A stretch of 64,000 nucleotides of DNA from Alphaproteobacteria bacterium. Lineage in GTDB: Bacteria; Pseudomonadota; Alphaproteobacteria; Sphingomonadales; Sphingomonadaceae. The position numbers were made by a program, and so were the translations under genes. The stretch is taken from assembly GCA_018970445.1 (NCBI GenBank), contig JAGWWF010000016.1:1-64000 (forward strand), read 5' to 3'. Below are positions 1 to 9,006 of this stretch, piece after piece; the first letter of the stretch is position 1; every line of letters begins with the position of its first letter. Below the pieces are notes generated by a model. That model saw only the letters and a list, made by a program, of their open reading frames with translations. It ran no database searches and had not been told where the DNA came from.

Positions 1-268
1 CTTGCGCCGTGCTGCCGATCACGGCGGGGGTGGGGTGAAGCTCTTCCAGATATTCGGCGATCACGGTGATTTCGCTGATGATGCGGCCATCGTCCAGTTG
101 CAGCGCCGGGGTGCTGCCGGTGGGCACCTTCCGGATGTAATCGCCGCTGCGGTTGATGCCCGATCGTATGTCGATCGTCTCGCGCGCCAGGGTGATGCCC
201 TTTTCGGCCGCCACCATGCGCACCACCTGCGGGTTGGGGCCGATTGAATCATACAGCAGCATCGTCAT
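1..268 (-). CDS. Glutathione S-transferase family protein (N-terminal part)
   Basis: Only the first 89 codons lie in the window; the C-terminal part continues beyond base 1. The translation starts MTMLLYDSIGPNPQVVRMV and contains the thioredoxin-fold N-terminal GST pattern: a short first strand, the Asn-Pro-x-x-Val-Arg helix start, the VPTGSTPAL stretch containing the usual cis-proline, and the acidic-Ser pair (IISEITVIAEYL) that binds the glutamyl part of glutathione. The ATG at 268-266 overlaps the stop of the upstream oxidoreductase as ATGA, so the two genes are translationally coupled. An alternative ATG lies two codons further in. The substrate cannot be inferred. Confidence 0.85.
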   Translation of the reverse strand, partial: MTMLLYDSIGPNPQVVRMVAAEKGITLARETIDIRSGINRSGDYIRKVPTGSTPALQLDDGRIISEITVIAEYLEELHPTPAVIGSTAQ

Positions 269-1218
269 TCTCCCGCTTTGCGCACCAGATCGATGGCGCG
301 CATGGATTGCACCGGATCATCCGCCGGCAACGGCCAGGCCGCCCGGCCCGCCACCCGGTCGGCAAAGGCCGCCAGTTGCGCGTCATAGCTGCCGGGTTCG
401 GCGGGGCTGGCGATGTCTGTCACGCTCGCGGCCGTTTCCAGCCTGATGGCGTGGCCGCCGCGCTGCGGGGCCAGCGGGTTGGTGATGGCCAGGCTGCCGG
501 CCGCGCCGTCGATGCGCAACGCCGCGCCAAAGGGGGCCGCCATGTCGGCCGCCACCCCCGCCGTCACGCCGCCGGGCAGATCCAGCGTGGCGGCAAAGGC
601 GCCATCGGCCTGGCGCTGCGCCCGGACCATCACATCGCGCGCGCGCACCGGCTCGCCCGCCACGGCCCGCACCCAGCTGATCGGATAGACGCCCAGATCC
701 ATCAGCGCGCCGCCGCCCAGCCCGGCCTGCCAGCGAAATTCATCGGCGTTGGTCTTCACCGGGGCGTTGAACCAGGCCTCCACATGGCGCAGCTGGCCCA
801 GGCGGGGCAATTGCGCGGCCACGATGGCCCACAGGCCATGGCAGCGGCTGTGCTGCGCCTCCACCACCGCCACACCGGCGGCCCTGGCCTCTGCCAACAG
901 CGTTTCGGCTTGCGCTGCGTCCATCGTGAAGGGCTTTTCCACCAGGCAGGGCTTGCCGGCAGCGATGGCCAGCCTTGCGTGTTCCAGGTGGAAGGCCGGC
1001 GGCGTCGCCACATAGATGGCGTCGATATCGGGATCGGCCACCATCGCGGCATAATCGCCGAAATGCCGGGCAATGCCGTGGGTGACGGCATAATCGGCCG
1101 CGCGCGCGCCATCGCGCGCCGCCACGGCCGCCACCACCACATCGGTGCGGGCCCGCGCCGGGGCGATCATCGCATAGGTCGCCACCCGCGCCGCGCCAAT
1201 GATGCCGATCCGCAGCAT
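265..1218 (-). CDS. Gfo/Idh/MocA family NAD(P)-dependent oxidoreductase
   Basis: A protein of about 317 residues. The N-terminus (MLRIGIIGAARVATYAM) is a Rossmann dinucleotide-binding fold with a GxxG-type loop. It is followed by the family signature around residues 70-100 (DAIYVATPPAFH, then GKPCLVEKPFT) with the conserved Glu-Lys-Pro whose Lys acts in catalysis. The C-terminal half is the substrate-binding alpha/beta domain with GGGALMDLGVYPI. The length is normal for the family, which oxidises or reduces sugars, inositols and related polyols. The ATG at 1218 overlaps the stop of the MFS gene as TGATG; a TTG one codon earlier is possible. The neighbouring sugar-type carrier suggests a carbohydrate substrate, but this is inference. 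Confidence 0.9.
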   Translation of the reverse strand: MLRIGIIGAARVATYAMIAPARARTDVVVAAVAARDGARAADYAVTHGIARHFGDYAAMVADPDIDAIYVATPPAFHLEHARLAIAAGKPCLVEKPFTMDAAQAETLLAEARAAGVAVVEAQHSRCHGLWAIVAAQLPRLGQLRHVEAWFNAPVKTNADEFRWQAGLGGGALMDLGVYPISWVRAVAGEPVRARDVMVRAQRQADGAFAATLDLPGGVTAGVAADMAAPFGAALRIDGAAGSLAITNPLAPQRGGHAIRLETAASVTDIASPAEPGSYDAQLAAFADRVAGRAAWPLPADDPVQSMRAIDLVRKAGE

Positions 1219-2546
1219 CAACGCTTCAGTTCCGCCATGATGCGTTCCTGGGCTTGCCGGTCGATGGTCCAGCCCCAGGCCAGCCAGGCCGCGCCCGCAG
1301 CGGCAATGATCGGTGGCAGCAGGAACAGATTCACCAGGCCATCGATGGCGCCGGCCGAATTGGCCGCCCCCAGCCTGGCATCAAATCCCACCGCATCCAG
1401 CACGATATAGGCCAGTCCCACGGGGATGGCGTAACCGATCTTCTGCACCCCCACCAGCACGGCATAATAAAGCCCGGCATTGTTGCGGCCGCTGTTCAGC
1501 GTTTCGGCATCGGTCACATCGGCCAGCATGGCGCGCACCAGGAAGGGCGGCGCCACCGCTGGCAACCCGGCCAGCAACATGCCGCCGGCCGCCACCCAGA
1601 AATCGCCGGGCGGGGCCAGCACCAGGCCGGCGTGCAGCACGGCATAGCTGCCGATCGACCAGGCCACCGCCCGGTGTTTCGATGTCCGCCGCGCCAGCCA
1701 GCTCCACAGCGGTGCGCCGATCAGGCCGGCGGCGAAATAGAACAGCAGCAGCAACCGCGCCTCGGCCACGCTGAATCCGCGCGCCGCCTCGAAAAAGAAC
1801 ACCAGCAGCGCCCCGCCAAAGCCCGGCGGCAGGCTGGCCAGAAGATCGATCAGCATCAACCGGCCCAGCAGCGGCCGTTTCAGCGCCGCCCACATGTCGC
1901 GCCAGCCATGATGATCGCTGCTGGCCGGCTGGCCTTCCGGCACGCCCGCACAGGCCGCCAGCAACGTGGGCAGCACCAGCGCGATCAGCACCCAGCCCAT
2001 GGCATGCACGCCCAGGCTGGCCGATGGTTCCAGGCCAAAGCGCGGCCCCAGCGCATTGGCCAGCGGCGGCACCGCCAGGATGGAGATCAGCGCCAGCATG
2101 TTGGCCGCCTGCCACCAGCCAAAGATGCGGCTGCGTTCGTGATAATCGGTGGACAGCGATTGCCCCCAGCTGGTGTGCGCCACCTGCGCCGCCGAAAAGC
2201 CGGCATAAACGATCAGCAGGCCGATGAAGGCGCGCAGCGGCGACAGGCCGGGCGCGGCAAAGAAGCTCAAGGCCAGGCCCAGCAGCATCACCAGCCCGCC
2301 GCCCAGCAGCCACGGCCGGAACCGGCCCCAGCGTGTGGCGGTGGCATCGATGCCGCGCCCGAACAATATGTCCAGCGGCAGATCGATCCAGCGCACGGCG
2401 GAAAACAGGATGCCGGTCATCGCCAGATCCAGCCCCAGCGTGCCGGCATAATAAGGCGGCAGATACACCACCATCGGCAGGCCCACCCCGGTCAGGGGCA
2501 GGCAAGGCGCGGCAAAGGCCGCCAGCGTCCGGCGTTTCAGATGCAC
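1218..2546 (-). CDS. MFS carrier, GPH (glycoside-pentoside-hexuronide) type
   Basis: A polytopic inner-membrane protein of about 442 residues with roughly twelve hydrophobic segments. The early motif DLPLDILFGRGIDATATRWGR matches the loop between helices 2 and 3 in cation:sugar symporters of the GPH family, where an acidic residue and an Arg-rich stretch are conserved. The reading frame stays open far upstream, but the convincing start is the GTG at 2546-2544 (MHLKRRTLAAFAAPCLPLTG). It is preceded by GGGGAGGGG about six bases upstream, and the first membrane helix follows directly. The stop overlaps the next gene. It probably imports a sugar or glycoside processed by the downstream oxidoreductase (inference). 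Confidence 0.85.
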   Translation of the reverse strand: MHLKRRTLAAFAAPCLPLTGVGLPMVVYLPPYYAGTLGLDLAMTGILFSAVRWIDLPLDILFGRGIDATATRWGRFRPWLLGGGLVMLLGLALSFFAAPGLSPLRAFIGLLIVYAGFSAAQVAHTSWGQSLSTDYHERSRIFGWWQAANMLALISILAVPPLANALGPRFGLEPSASLGVHAMGWVLIALVLPTLLAACAGVPEGQPASSDHHGWRDMWAALKRPLLGRLMLIDLLASLPPGFGGALLVFFFEAARGFSVAEARLLLLFYFAAGLIGAPLWSWLARRTSKHRAVAWSIGSYAVLHAGLVLAPPGDFWVAAGGMLLAGLPAVAPPFLVRAMLADVTDAETLNSGRNNAGLYYAVLVGVQKIGYAIPVGLAYIVLDAVGFDARLGAANSAGAIDGLVNLFLLPPIIAAAGAAWLAWGWTIDRQAQERIMAELKR

Positions 2547-2677
2547 ATCATGCCCCTCCCCAGGGCCTCGCCCACTGTGCGGTGGCCGCGGTGTGCGCGC
2601 AAGCCTGTGGATTGGAGGAGATTTTGCGGCGGCCCCGTTCCCAAGACGGGGCTGCGCCAGCCCGCGGGGCAGGCCCC

Positions 2678-3511
2678 TCAGGCCACCATCCGCCGCCGTG
2701 CCGCCAGCGTCTTCAGGGCATGGTCCAGCCGGGCCAGCACCTCGGCGTGCAGGGCGGGCGTGGCGGCCGCAAGGCCGTGCACCAGTGGCTGCGGCTGGTT
2801 GAAGCGCAGGGGTGCCCCGTGCCGATCCGTCACCGTGCCGCCGGCTTCGGCCAGGATCAGGCTGGCGGCCGCTACATCCCATTCCGCCACGCTGCGCCCC
2901 TCCACCCAGGCATCGGCCTCGTCGGCGGCCAGCATCGCCATGCGCAGCGCCAGGCTGTTCGGCTTGGCCACCGCCGTGCCCGGCCACGGGCTGGGCCAGA
3001 AGCTGGCATTGAGGTTGGGCGGATCGATCGGCAGGCGCACGCCATCAAGGCTGGCCAGGCCCGACACGGCCAGGCGCCGGCCGTTCAGCGTGGCGCCCAT
3101 GCCGGCACTGGCGGCATAGAGACGTTTCTGCGCCGGGGCGGCCAGCACGCCCACGCGCACCGCGCCATCTTCCACCAGCGCCACCGAAACCGCCCAGCCC
3201 GTGCGGCCGCGCAGGAAATCGCGGGTGCCGTCGATGGGATCAACCACCCACAGCCGGCGCCTGTCCAGCCGCCGGGCGGTGTCGGCGCTTTCTTCCGACA
3301 GCCAGCCATCATCGGGCCGGGCGGCGGCAATCACCCCCTTCAGATAGGCGTTCACCGCCATGTCGGCCTCGCTCACCGGGCTGCCATCGGCCTTGGCCCA
3401 GCTGGCAGCGCCCCCCTTGCGCCCGCTGCCATCGAAATGGCCCATGGCGATGGTGGCGGCATTGCCGGCGATTTCGGCGGCCAGCGCCAGATCGGCGTCG
3501 CGCTGGGTCAA
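2678..3511 (-). CDS. Inositol-monophosphatase-family phosphatase (CysQ/IMPase-like)
   Basis: A 277-residue protein with the lithium-sensitive phosphatase motifs: the acidic pair LSEES near residue 75, the metal-binding WVVDPIDGTRDFLRG near residue 90, and the C-terminal EWDVAAASLILAEAGG that supplies the last metal-binding Asp. Such enzymes remove phosphate from inositol phosphates, histidinol phosphate or 3'-phosphoadenosine 5'-phosphate. The sequence alone does not decide which, though the N-terminal region ending in SPVSEADM resembles CysQ-type nucleotidases. It lies ten bases downstream of pmbA on the same strand and is probably co-transcribed with it. The 131 bases between its stop and the MFS start hold nothing recognisable. 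Confidence 0.85.
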   Translation of the reverse strand: MTQRDADLALAAEIAGNAATIAMGHFDGSGRKGGAASWAKADGSPVSEADMAVNAYLKGVIAAARPDDGWLSEESADTARRLDRRRLWVVDPIDGTRDFLRGRTGWAVSVALVEDGAVRVGVLAAPAQKRLYAASAGMGATLNGRRLAVSGLASLDGVRLPIDPPNLNASFWPSPWPGTAVAKPNSLALRMAMLAADEADAWVEGRSVAEWDVAAASLILAEAGGTVTDRHGAPLRFNQPQPLVHGLAAATPALHAEVLARLDHALKTLAARRRMVA

Positions 3512-3521
3512 CGCCCGGCCC

Positions 3522-4868
3522 TCAACTGCCGGCCACCATCATGCCATCGATGCGCAGCGTGGGCGCGTTGCTGGCATGGCGGAAGGCCAGATCATTGGCG
3601 GCTGTCAGCTGCGCAAACATCGCCAGCAGATTGCCGGCGATGGTGATTTCCGCCACCGGCCCGGCGATTTCGCCGTTGACGATCAGAAAGCCGCTGGCCC
3701 CGCGGCTGTAATCGCCGGTCAGGCCGTTCACCCCCATGCCGATCAATTCGGTGATCAGCACGCCCTGTTTGATATCGGCCATCAGTTCGGCCGGGCTGAT
3801 GGTGCCGCCGTCCAGATGCAGGTTGCTGGTGCCGGCGCCGGGCGGGCCCGATGTGCCGCGGCTGGCATGGCCGGTGGGGGCCAGGCCCAGTTGCCGGGCG
3901 CTGGCGGCATCCAGCAGCCAGGTGGTGAGCACGCCATCATCGATGATGGCGGTGCGGTGCGTGGCCAGGCCTTCGCCATCAAAGGCGCGGCTGCGCAAAC
4001 CGCGCGGGCGCAGCGGATCATCGATGATGTGCAGCCCGGCCGGCAGGATGCGCTGCCCCAGCCGGTCTTTCAGGAAACTGGTGCCGCGCGCGATCGCGCT
4101 GCCGGTGATCGCCCCGGCGAGATGGCCCAGCAGCGAGGAGGAGACGCGCGGATCGAACAGCACCGGCATGGCGCCCGATGCCAGCTTGATCGGGTTGAGC
4201 CGGCTGACGGCGCGCTGCCCAGCGCGGGTGCCGATGGCATCGGGCGATTCCAGATCGGCCAGATGCCGCGCACTAGCCCAAGCATAATCCCGCTGCATGT
4301 CGGCCCCGCTGCCGGCCACCACCGAGGCGGATGTGCCGTGGCTGGTCGATCGCTTGCCGCCGCGAAAGCCGGTGGAGGTGGCCAGCGCCATCACCACCAC
4401 GCCGGCCGATGCGCCGCCGCCTTCGCTGTTGGTGATGCCGGCAACCGCGCGGGCGGCATCCTCGGCGGCCAGCGCGCGCGCCTTCAGTTCGGTCGCCGTC
4501 GGCTCGGCAGGATCGTCGATGTCCAGATCGGGAAACGGCCCGCTGGCCAGGCGTTCGGCCGGGGCCAGGCCGGCAAACCGGTCCTCCGGGGCCAGCCGCG
4601 CCATCATCACCGCGCGCTCGGCCGCTTCGGCCAGCGCCTGTGGCGACAGATCGGACGAGGAGACACTGGCCGAACGCTGGCCAACAAAGACGCGGATGCC
4701 CACCTCCTCGCCTTCGGAGCGGCCGACATCCTCCAGCTGGCCCAGCCGCACCGAGATGGACGTGGACCCATCGCCGACATACAGCGCATCGGCGGCATCG
4801 GCACCGGCGCGGGCGGCGGCGGCAAGGGCGGCATCAAGCCGGTCGAGGGCATCACTGGGCGACAACAT
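3522..4868 (-). CDS. pmbA: Metalloprotease-related protein PmbA/TldE
   Basis: About 448 residues, the usual length of the TldD/PmbA family. Recognisable regions are the N-terminal VRLGQLEDVGRSEGEEVGIRV block, the central IDDPLRPRGLRSRAFDGEG, and the C-terminal NLHLDGG...LMADIKQGVLITELIGMGVN...YSRGASGFLIVNGEI. PmbA lacks the HExxxH zinc site of its partner TldD, and none is seen here. Together the pair forms a cytoplasmic protease that trims peptides such as microcins or modified precursors; TldD is not in the window. The ATG at 4868 is preferred, and a TTG two codons upstream is possible. No clear ribosome site is visible. The 200 bases between this start and the ubiA stop hold nothing recognisable. 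Confidence 0.92.
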   Translation of the reverse strand: MLSPSDALDRLDAALAAAARAGADAADALYVGDGSTSISVRLGQLEDVGRSEGEEVGIRVFVGQRSASVSSSDLSPQALAEAAERAVMMARLAPEDRFAGLAPAERLASGPFPDLDIDDPAEPTATELKARALAAEDAARAVAGITNSEGGGASAGVVVMALATSTGFRGGKRSTSHGTSASVVAGSGADMQRDYAWASARHLADLESPDAIGTRAGQRAVSRLNPIKLASGAMPVLFDPRVSSSLLGHLAGAITGSAIARGTSFLKDRLGQRILPAGLHIIDDPLRPRGLRSRAFDGEGLATHRTAIIDDGVLTTWLLDAASARQLGLAPTGHASRGTSGPPGAGTSNLHLDGGTISPAELMADIKQGVLITELIGMGVNGLTGDYSRGASGFLIVNGEIAGPVAEITIAGNLLAMFAQLTAANDLAFRHASNAPTLRIDGMMVAGS

Positions 4869-5068
4869 GACCAAGATGTAGGGACGGGCAGCCCCGGTGT
4901 CACGGCCTATTCACGCGCGCTTTTGTCGCTTTCATGCAATCCAGTGTCGCACAAGACGCCCATAAGGATTTCGGGTCGGGCGCTGGTGATGGGTGGGCCA
5001 GCCAGCGCCAACAGGGTGCAGCGCGGGGTCGAGACCAACCCGGTCCGGCCCCGCAGCCATGCCAGGGT

Positions 5069-5989
5069 TCAGGCGAATCCCACGGCCGCGCAGGCCGCGG
5101 CCAGCAGCGCCCCGGCCAGCCGGTTGGCGCGGAACAGCCGCAGCGCGGTTTCGGGCACCGGATCACGCAATTGCGCCACCTGCCAGCCAAAATGCGCCAT
5201 CAGCGGCAGCAGCGCCGCCACCGCCAGCGGTTGTGCCGCCACCAGCCACAGCGAAATTGCCCACAAGATCAAGGCGATGGCGTAAAATACCGCCACCCCG
5301 GCCCGCGCCCGCCCGCCCAGCGCCCGCGCCGAACTCTTGATGCCGGCCAGCGCATCATCCTCCAGATCCTGCAGGGCATAGATGGTGTCATAGCCCAGGG
5401 TCCAGGCGATGCCGCCGGCCCACAGCAGCCACATCGCCGGATCGGTTATCGGCGACACCGCCGCCCAGCCGACCAGCGCCCCCCAGTTGAAGGTGAGGCC
5501 CAGCCAGGCCTGCGGCCACCAGGTGATGCGTTTCATGAAGGGATAGGCGGCTACGGCAAAAAGGCTTGCCAAGGCAACAAGTTGCGCCAGCCCGCGCAAT
5601 TGCAGCAGCACGATCAGGCCGATCAGCGACAGGGCAATGGCAAAGGCCAGCGCCGCCGGCACCTTGATCTGCCCCGATGCCACCGGCCGGCTGCGGGTGC
5701 GCGCCACCTGGGCATCCAGATCACGGTCCACAATGTCGTTCCACACGCAGCCCGCGCCGCGCATGGCGATGCTGCCAACCGCAAACCACAGCAACAACAA
5801 GGGTTTGTGGGTGATGCCGCCGGCCAGCGCCAGCCCGGCCACGCACGGCCAGAACAACAGCCAGCTGCCGGCCGGCCGATCCAGCCGCGCCAGCCGTGCA
5901 TAGGCCTGGGCCGCAGCCGGCAGCCAGTCGATCCACCCGCGCTGGGCATCTGGCGTTATCGGGGCAGGGGGCGTAACCACAGGCCCCAT
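5069..5989 (-). CDS. ubiA: 4-hydroxybenzoate polyprenyltransferase
   Basis: This integral membrane prenyltransferase attaches the polyprenyl tail to 4-hydroxybenzoate in ubiquinone synthesis. Both Asp-rich motifs that bind magnesium diphosphate are present: NDIVDRDLD near residue 85 and YALQDLEDD near residue 205. About eight hydrophobic helices fill the rest. The first helix is preceded by YARLARLDRPAGSWLL, typical of the family. The frame remains open upstream, but the ATG at 5989 gives a normal N-terminus of 306 residues. A GTG three codons later (base 5980) is an alternative. The ATG shares bases with the start codon of rsmE on the opposite strand, so the promoters of the two genes must lie inside each other's coding region, or one start is further in. 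Confidence 0.95.
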   Translation of the reverse strand: MGPVVTPPAPITPDAQRGWIDWLPAAAQAYARLARLDRPAGSWLLFWPCVAGLALAGGITHKPLLLLWFAVGSIAMRGAGCVWNDIVDRDLDAQVARTRSRPVASGQIKVPAALAFAIALSLIGLIVLLQLRGLAQLVALASLFAVAAYPFMKRITWWPQAWLGLTFNWGALVGWAAVSPITDPAMWLLWAGGIAWTLGYDTIYALQDLEDDALAGIKSSARALGGRARAGVAVFYAIALILWAISLWLVAAQPLAVAALLPLMAHFGWQVAQLRDPVPETALRLFRANRLAGALLAAACAAVGFA

Positions 5990-6722
5990 GAGCGAAACTG
6001 ACCGCAGCTTGTCAACCACGCCGCGCCTGTTTGTGGGCGATGGCCTGTCGGCCGGCGCCGCCATCACGCTGGATCAGCCGCAATCCCATTATCTTTTCAA
6101 TGTGATGCGCCGCCAGCCCGGCGACATGGTGCGCCTGTTCAACGGCCGCGATGGCGAATGGGCGGCGCGGGTGACGGCGGTGGCCAGGAAATCGGGCAGC
6201 CTTGTGGCCGAATGGCAAAGTGCGCCGCAGGAACAGGTGCCCGATCTCTGGCTGTGCGCCGCGCCGCTGAAAAAGGGCCGCATCGACTGGCTGGTGGAAA
6301 AGGCCTGCGAACTTGGGGTCGCCCGGCTGCAACTGGTCACCACCAGCCGCACCGTGGTGGACAAGCCCAACCGTGATCGCCTGCACGCGCATCTGGTTGA
6401 AGCAGCAGAACAATGTGGCCGCACCGCCGTGCCGGAACTGCCCGAAGCGACCAGCCTTGACCGGCTGCTGCGCGATTGGCCGCCGGGCCGCGCCCTGATC
6501 TTTGCCGATGAACAGGGCGGCACGCCGCTGGCACAGGCGGCGGCCCCGGCCCCGGCGGCCATATTGATCGGCCCGGAAGGCGGCTTCACCCCGGCCGAAC
6601 GCGATGCCATCCGCGCGCACGCCAGCGCCGTGCCGATCAGCCTGGGCCCGCGCATCTTGCGCGCCGATACCGCCGCCCTGGCCGCCGTGGCGGTGTGGCA
6701 ATCAATCAATTCAGCGGGTTGA
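5988..6722 (+). CDS. rsmE: 16S rRNA m3U1498 methyltransferase RsmE
   Basis: A 244-residue SPOUT methyltransferase that modifies U1498 in the decoding region of 16S rRNA. The N-terminal PUA-like domain (PRLFVGDGL...LDQPQSHYLFNVMRRQPGD) is followed by the trefoil-knot domain with KKGRIDWLVEKACELGV. The SAM-binding signatures LIGPEGGFTPAE and LGPRILRADTAALA lie near the C-terminus. The start ATG overlaps that of ubiA head-to-head in the sequence CATG. The 3' end overlaps the 3' end of the convergent acylase gene by 17 bases. Function is assigned from conserved motifs with little doubt. Confidence 0.95.
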   Translation: MSETDRSLSTTPRLFVGDGLSAGAAITLDQPQSHYLFNVMRRQPGDMVRLFNGRDGEWAARVTAVARKSGSLVAEWQSAPQEQVPDLWLCAAPLKKGRIDWLVEKACELGVARLQLVTTSRTVVDKPNRDRLHAHLVEAAEQCGRTAVPELPEATSLDRLLRDWPPGRALIFADEQGGTPLAQAAAPAPAAILIGPEGGFTPAERDAIRAHASAVPISLGPRILRADTAALAAVAVWQSINSAG

Positions 6723-9006
6723 CCGTGATGATCCGTTCTGCTTCCTGCAGCACGCGCGGGCGGCTCCAGGCAAAGGGAACATAGTTGCCGCTGGCCCAGC
6801 GCGGGAACAGGTCGCGATAATGCGGGCTGGCCGGATCGCCGCTCTGGCCGGGCGTGTTGATCGCCATCGAATTGTCCCACGCGCCCACATCCATCACCAG
6901 CCGCACCGATGCGCCCGACGCGACATGCCAATCGGCCGCTGGCCCCATCGCCATCGGGGTGGAGCCGCTGCCGCCGATGGGCAGCGGGCCGACCCGGCGT
7001 TCGGCATCGCGGCCGGCGATCGGCAGCGCCGGCTTGAAATCCGCCACGTGCAGCGCGCCCCAGCGCCATCTGCCAGGATCGGGGCCCAGCAGGCGGCTGG
7101 CCTCGGCAACAGCGCTGCCCAGTGATTCCAGCAGGATGGCGCTGCGCTGGTCGGGCGTGACCAGCGTGCCCGCTTCCAGCACCGGCAGCAGGGCGCCGAT
7201 GCTGGTGCGGCCGAAATTCGCCTGCATCGCCGCCGGCACGATGGCCTTCACCGCTGCGGCCGGCAGATGGCTGCGTGCCCAGATTTCATACAGGGCGGCG
7301 GCGGCCGAATCCGGCCCTTCGTGGCCATCCCAGCCGGCCAGCAGCGCCAGCGCGGTGCGTTCGCCGTCGCTGCGCCCGGCCAGCCCGGCCAGCAGCGCCA
7401 CCGCGCGGCGGGCCATCGGCGAGGTGGCATCATTCTGCAGCGCCATCGCATCGGTGATCCCGAATTTGGCTTTGGCCCCAATCACTTCGGAAATGCGGGT
7501 GATGCGGCTGCGGTCCGCCCAGCTATCAAGGCCAAGCAGGTGCGCATAGCCGGCGGGCAGGTTCATTTCGTTGGCGGTCGCGATCCAGCCTTCGGGCGGA
7601 TTGTGCTTCACCGGCATCACGCGCGCATCCAGCAGCCCGGTCCAGCGATAGGCCGCGCCGGCCGGCACCGGCAGCAGGCCGTCGCCGGCCGCGCGCACCG
7701 GCACGAAGCCACCCGGCGCCCAGCCGATATCGCCGTCCCGCCCGGCAAACATGAGGTTCAGCGGCGGGGCGCCCCAATGGTTGCGGGCAACAAGAAAATC
7801 GCTCCAGCCCTTCGCCTGAAACGCCCAGGTCGCATTGAAATAGGCTGACGCGCCCGGCCGGTCCCAGGTGGCGCGCAAGGCAAAGCTGCGCCCCGACGCC
7901 GGGTCTTCGTGGATGATGGGGCCATCGCTGCTGAATTTCAGCACCACGTCGCGCGGCGCTTCGCCCTTCACGTCGATGGTCTCGCGCACCTCGGTCAGCT
8001 TCGCCGCCTTGGGGTTCACCACCAGATCCTGCTGATCGATGGCAAAGATGGTGATGGCCCAGGCGGCATCCGCGTTGTGGCCAAAGCTGATGCCGGGCAG
8101 GGCGGGTTCACCCGCGCCGGCAATCTGCAACTCTGGCGTGTCGATGTGGGAGAGATAGCGCAGGTTGGGAATGGAATGGGCGCGGTGCGGATCATTGGCC
8201 AGGATCGGCCGGCCGGTGGCGGATCTGCCCGGGCCGATCACCCAGTTGTTCGACCCCTCGCGATTGTCCGGGTCCAGCCCGGCCAGCACCAGCGTGCCGC
8301 CATCAAGGCGCACCTCGCCAGTGCCCAGCGCATAATCATCCAGCAGCTTTTCGGGAATGCTGCACGGATCAAGGCCCTTTGGAATCGTCACCGGCCGGGC
8401 CGGCTCGATGGTGCGGCGCAGCGGTTCCAGCTTCACATCGCCGCCGCACAGGGCGCGGGCGCGGGCGACTTCACTGGCCAGATTGCTGGCCAGCGCGTTC
8501 GACCGGATGCGCACCACATCATCGGCCTGCCAGCGTTCCGGCCGGGTGGCCGTCGCGGCGAATTCCAGCGGCAGCGGCGCACGGCCGGCCTCCACCTCGG
8601 CGATGAAGGCGTTGATTCCGGTCACAAAGCCTTGCGTCCAGCCCTTGGCGCCGGGGGCATAGGCGGCCCATTCCGCCGCCATGTCGCCGCGATAGAGGAA
8701 CAGGCGCGCCGCCCGGTCCTGCGCCACAAAGGCCGGGCCGAAACTGGCCGCCAGCCGGCCCAGCCCGCGTTTGCGCCACAGATCGATCTGCCACAGCCGG
8801 TCGCGCGCCACGGCATAGCCCTGCAGGAAAAACCCGTCGCGGGCATTGGCGGCATAGATGTGCGGGATGCCGGCATGATCGATCACGATCTCGCCCGGCG
8901 CAGACAGGCCGGGCAGCTGCCGCGATTCCTGCATCACGCCGGGCGGCACCGCCTGCGCGCTGGCCCCGCCGGCAATCAGCAGCGCTGCAACCAGCGACCG
9001 CATCAT
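6706..9006 (-). CDS. Penicillin-acylase-family N-terminal-nucleophile hydrolase (PvdQ/QuiP-like)
   Basis: A 766-residue exported precursor. A signal peptide ([19 protein letters not shown]) is followed by an alpha chain (IVIDHAGIPHIYA, then FFLQGYAVARDRLWQIDLWRRRG-like sequence), a spacer, and then GSNNWVIGP. In this last motif Ser252 would be the autocatalytically exposed nucleophile of the beta chain. Later conserved parts are LANDPHR and the Asn-containing region ANEMNLPAGY. The family hydrolyses acyl amides such as beta-lactams, N-acyl-homoserine lactones and N-acyl amino acids in the periplasm. The substrate here is unknown, although acyl-homoserine-lactone acylases belong to this clan. 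The ATG overlaps the upstream amidohydrolase stop as ATGA. Confidence 0.9.
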   Translation of the reverse strand: MMRSLVAALLIAGGASAQAVPPGVMQESRQLPGLSAPGEIVIDHAGIPHIYAANARDGFFLQGYAVARDRLWQIDLWRKRGLGRLAASFGPAFVAQDRAARLFLYRGDMAAEWAAYAPGAKGWTQGFVTGINAFIAEVEAGRAPLPLEFAATATRPERWQADDVVRIRSNALASNLASEVARARALCGGDVKLEPLRRTIEPARPVTIPKGLDPCSIPEKLLDDYALGTGEVRLDGGTLVLAGLDPDNREGSNNWVIGPGRSATGRPILANDPHRAHSIPNLRYLSHIDTPELQIAGAGEPALPGISFGHNADAAWAITIFAIDQQDLVVNPKAAKLTEVRETIDVKGEAPRDVVLKFSSDGPIIHEDPASGRSFALRATWDRPGASAYFNATWAFQAKGWSDFLVARNHWGAPPLNLMFAGRDGDIGWAPGGFVPVRAAGDGLLPVPAGAAYRWTGLLDARVMPVKHNPPEGWIATANEMNLPAGYAHLLGLDSWADRSRITRISEVIGAKAKFGITDAMALQNDATSPMARRAVALLAGLAGRSDGERTALALLAGWDGHEGPDSAAAALYEIWARSHLPAAAVKAIVPAAMQANFGRTSIGALLPVLEAGTLVTPDQRSAILLESLGSAVAEASRLLGPDPGRWRWGALHVADFKPALPIAGRDAERRVGPLPIGGSGSTPMAMGPAADWHVASGASVRLVMDVGAWDNSMAINTPGQSGDPASPHYRDLFPRWASGNYVPFAWSRPRVLQEAERIITVNPLN

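Noticed and set aside
2547-2987. Longer version of the MFS gene extending 147 codons upstream
   Set aside because: The extra part overlaps the phosphatase gene, lacks hydrophobic segments and conservation, and a good GTG with ribosome site exists at 2546.
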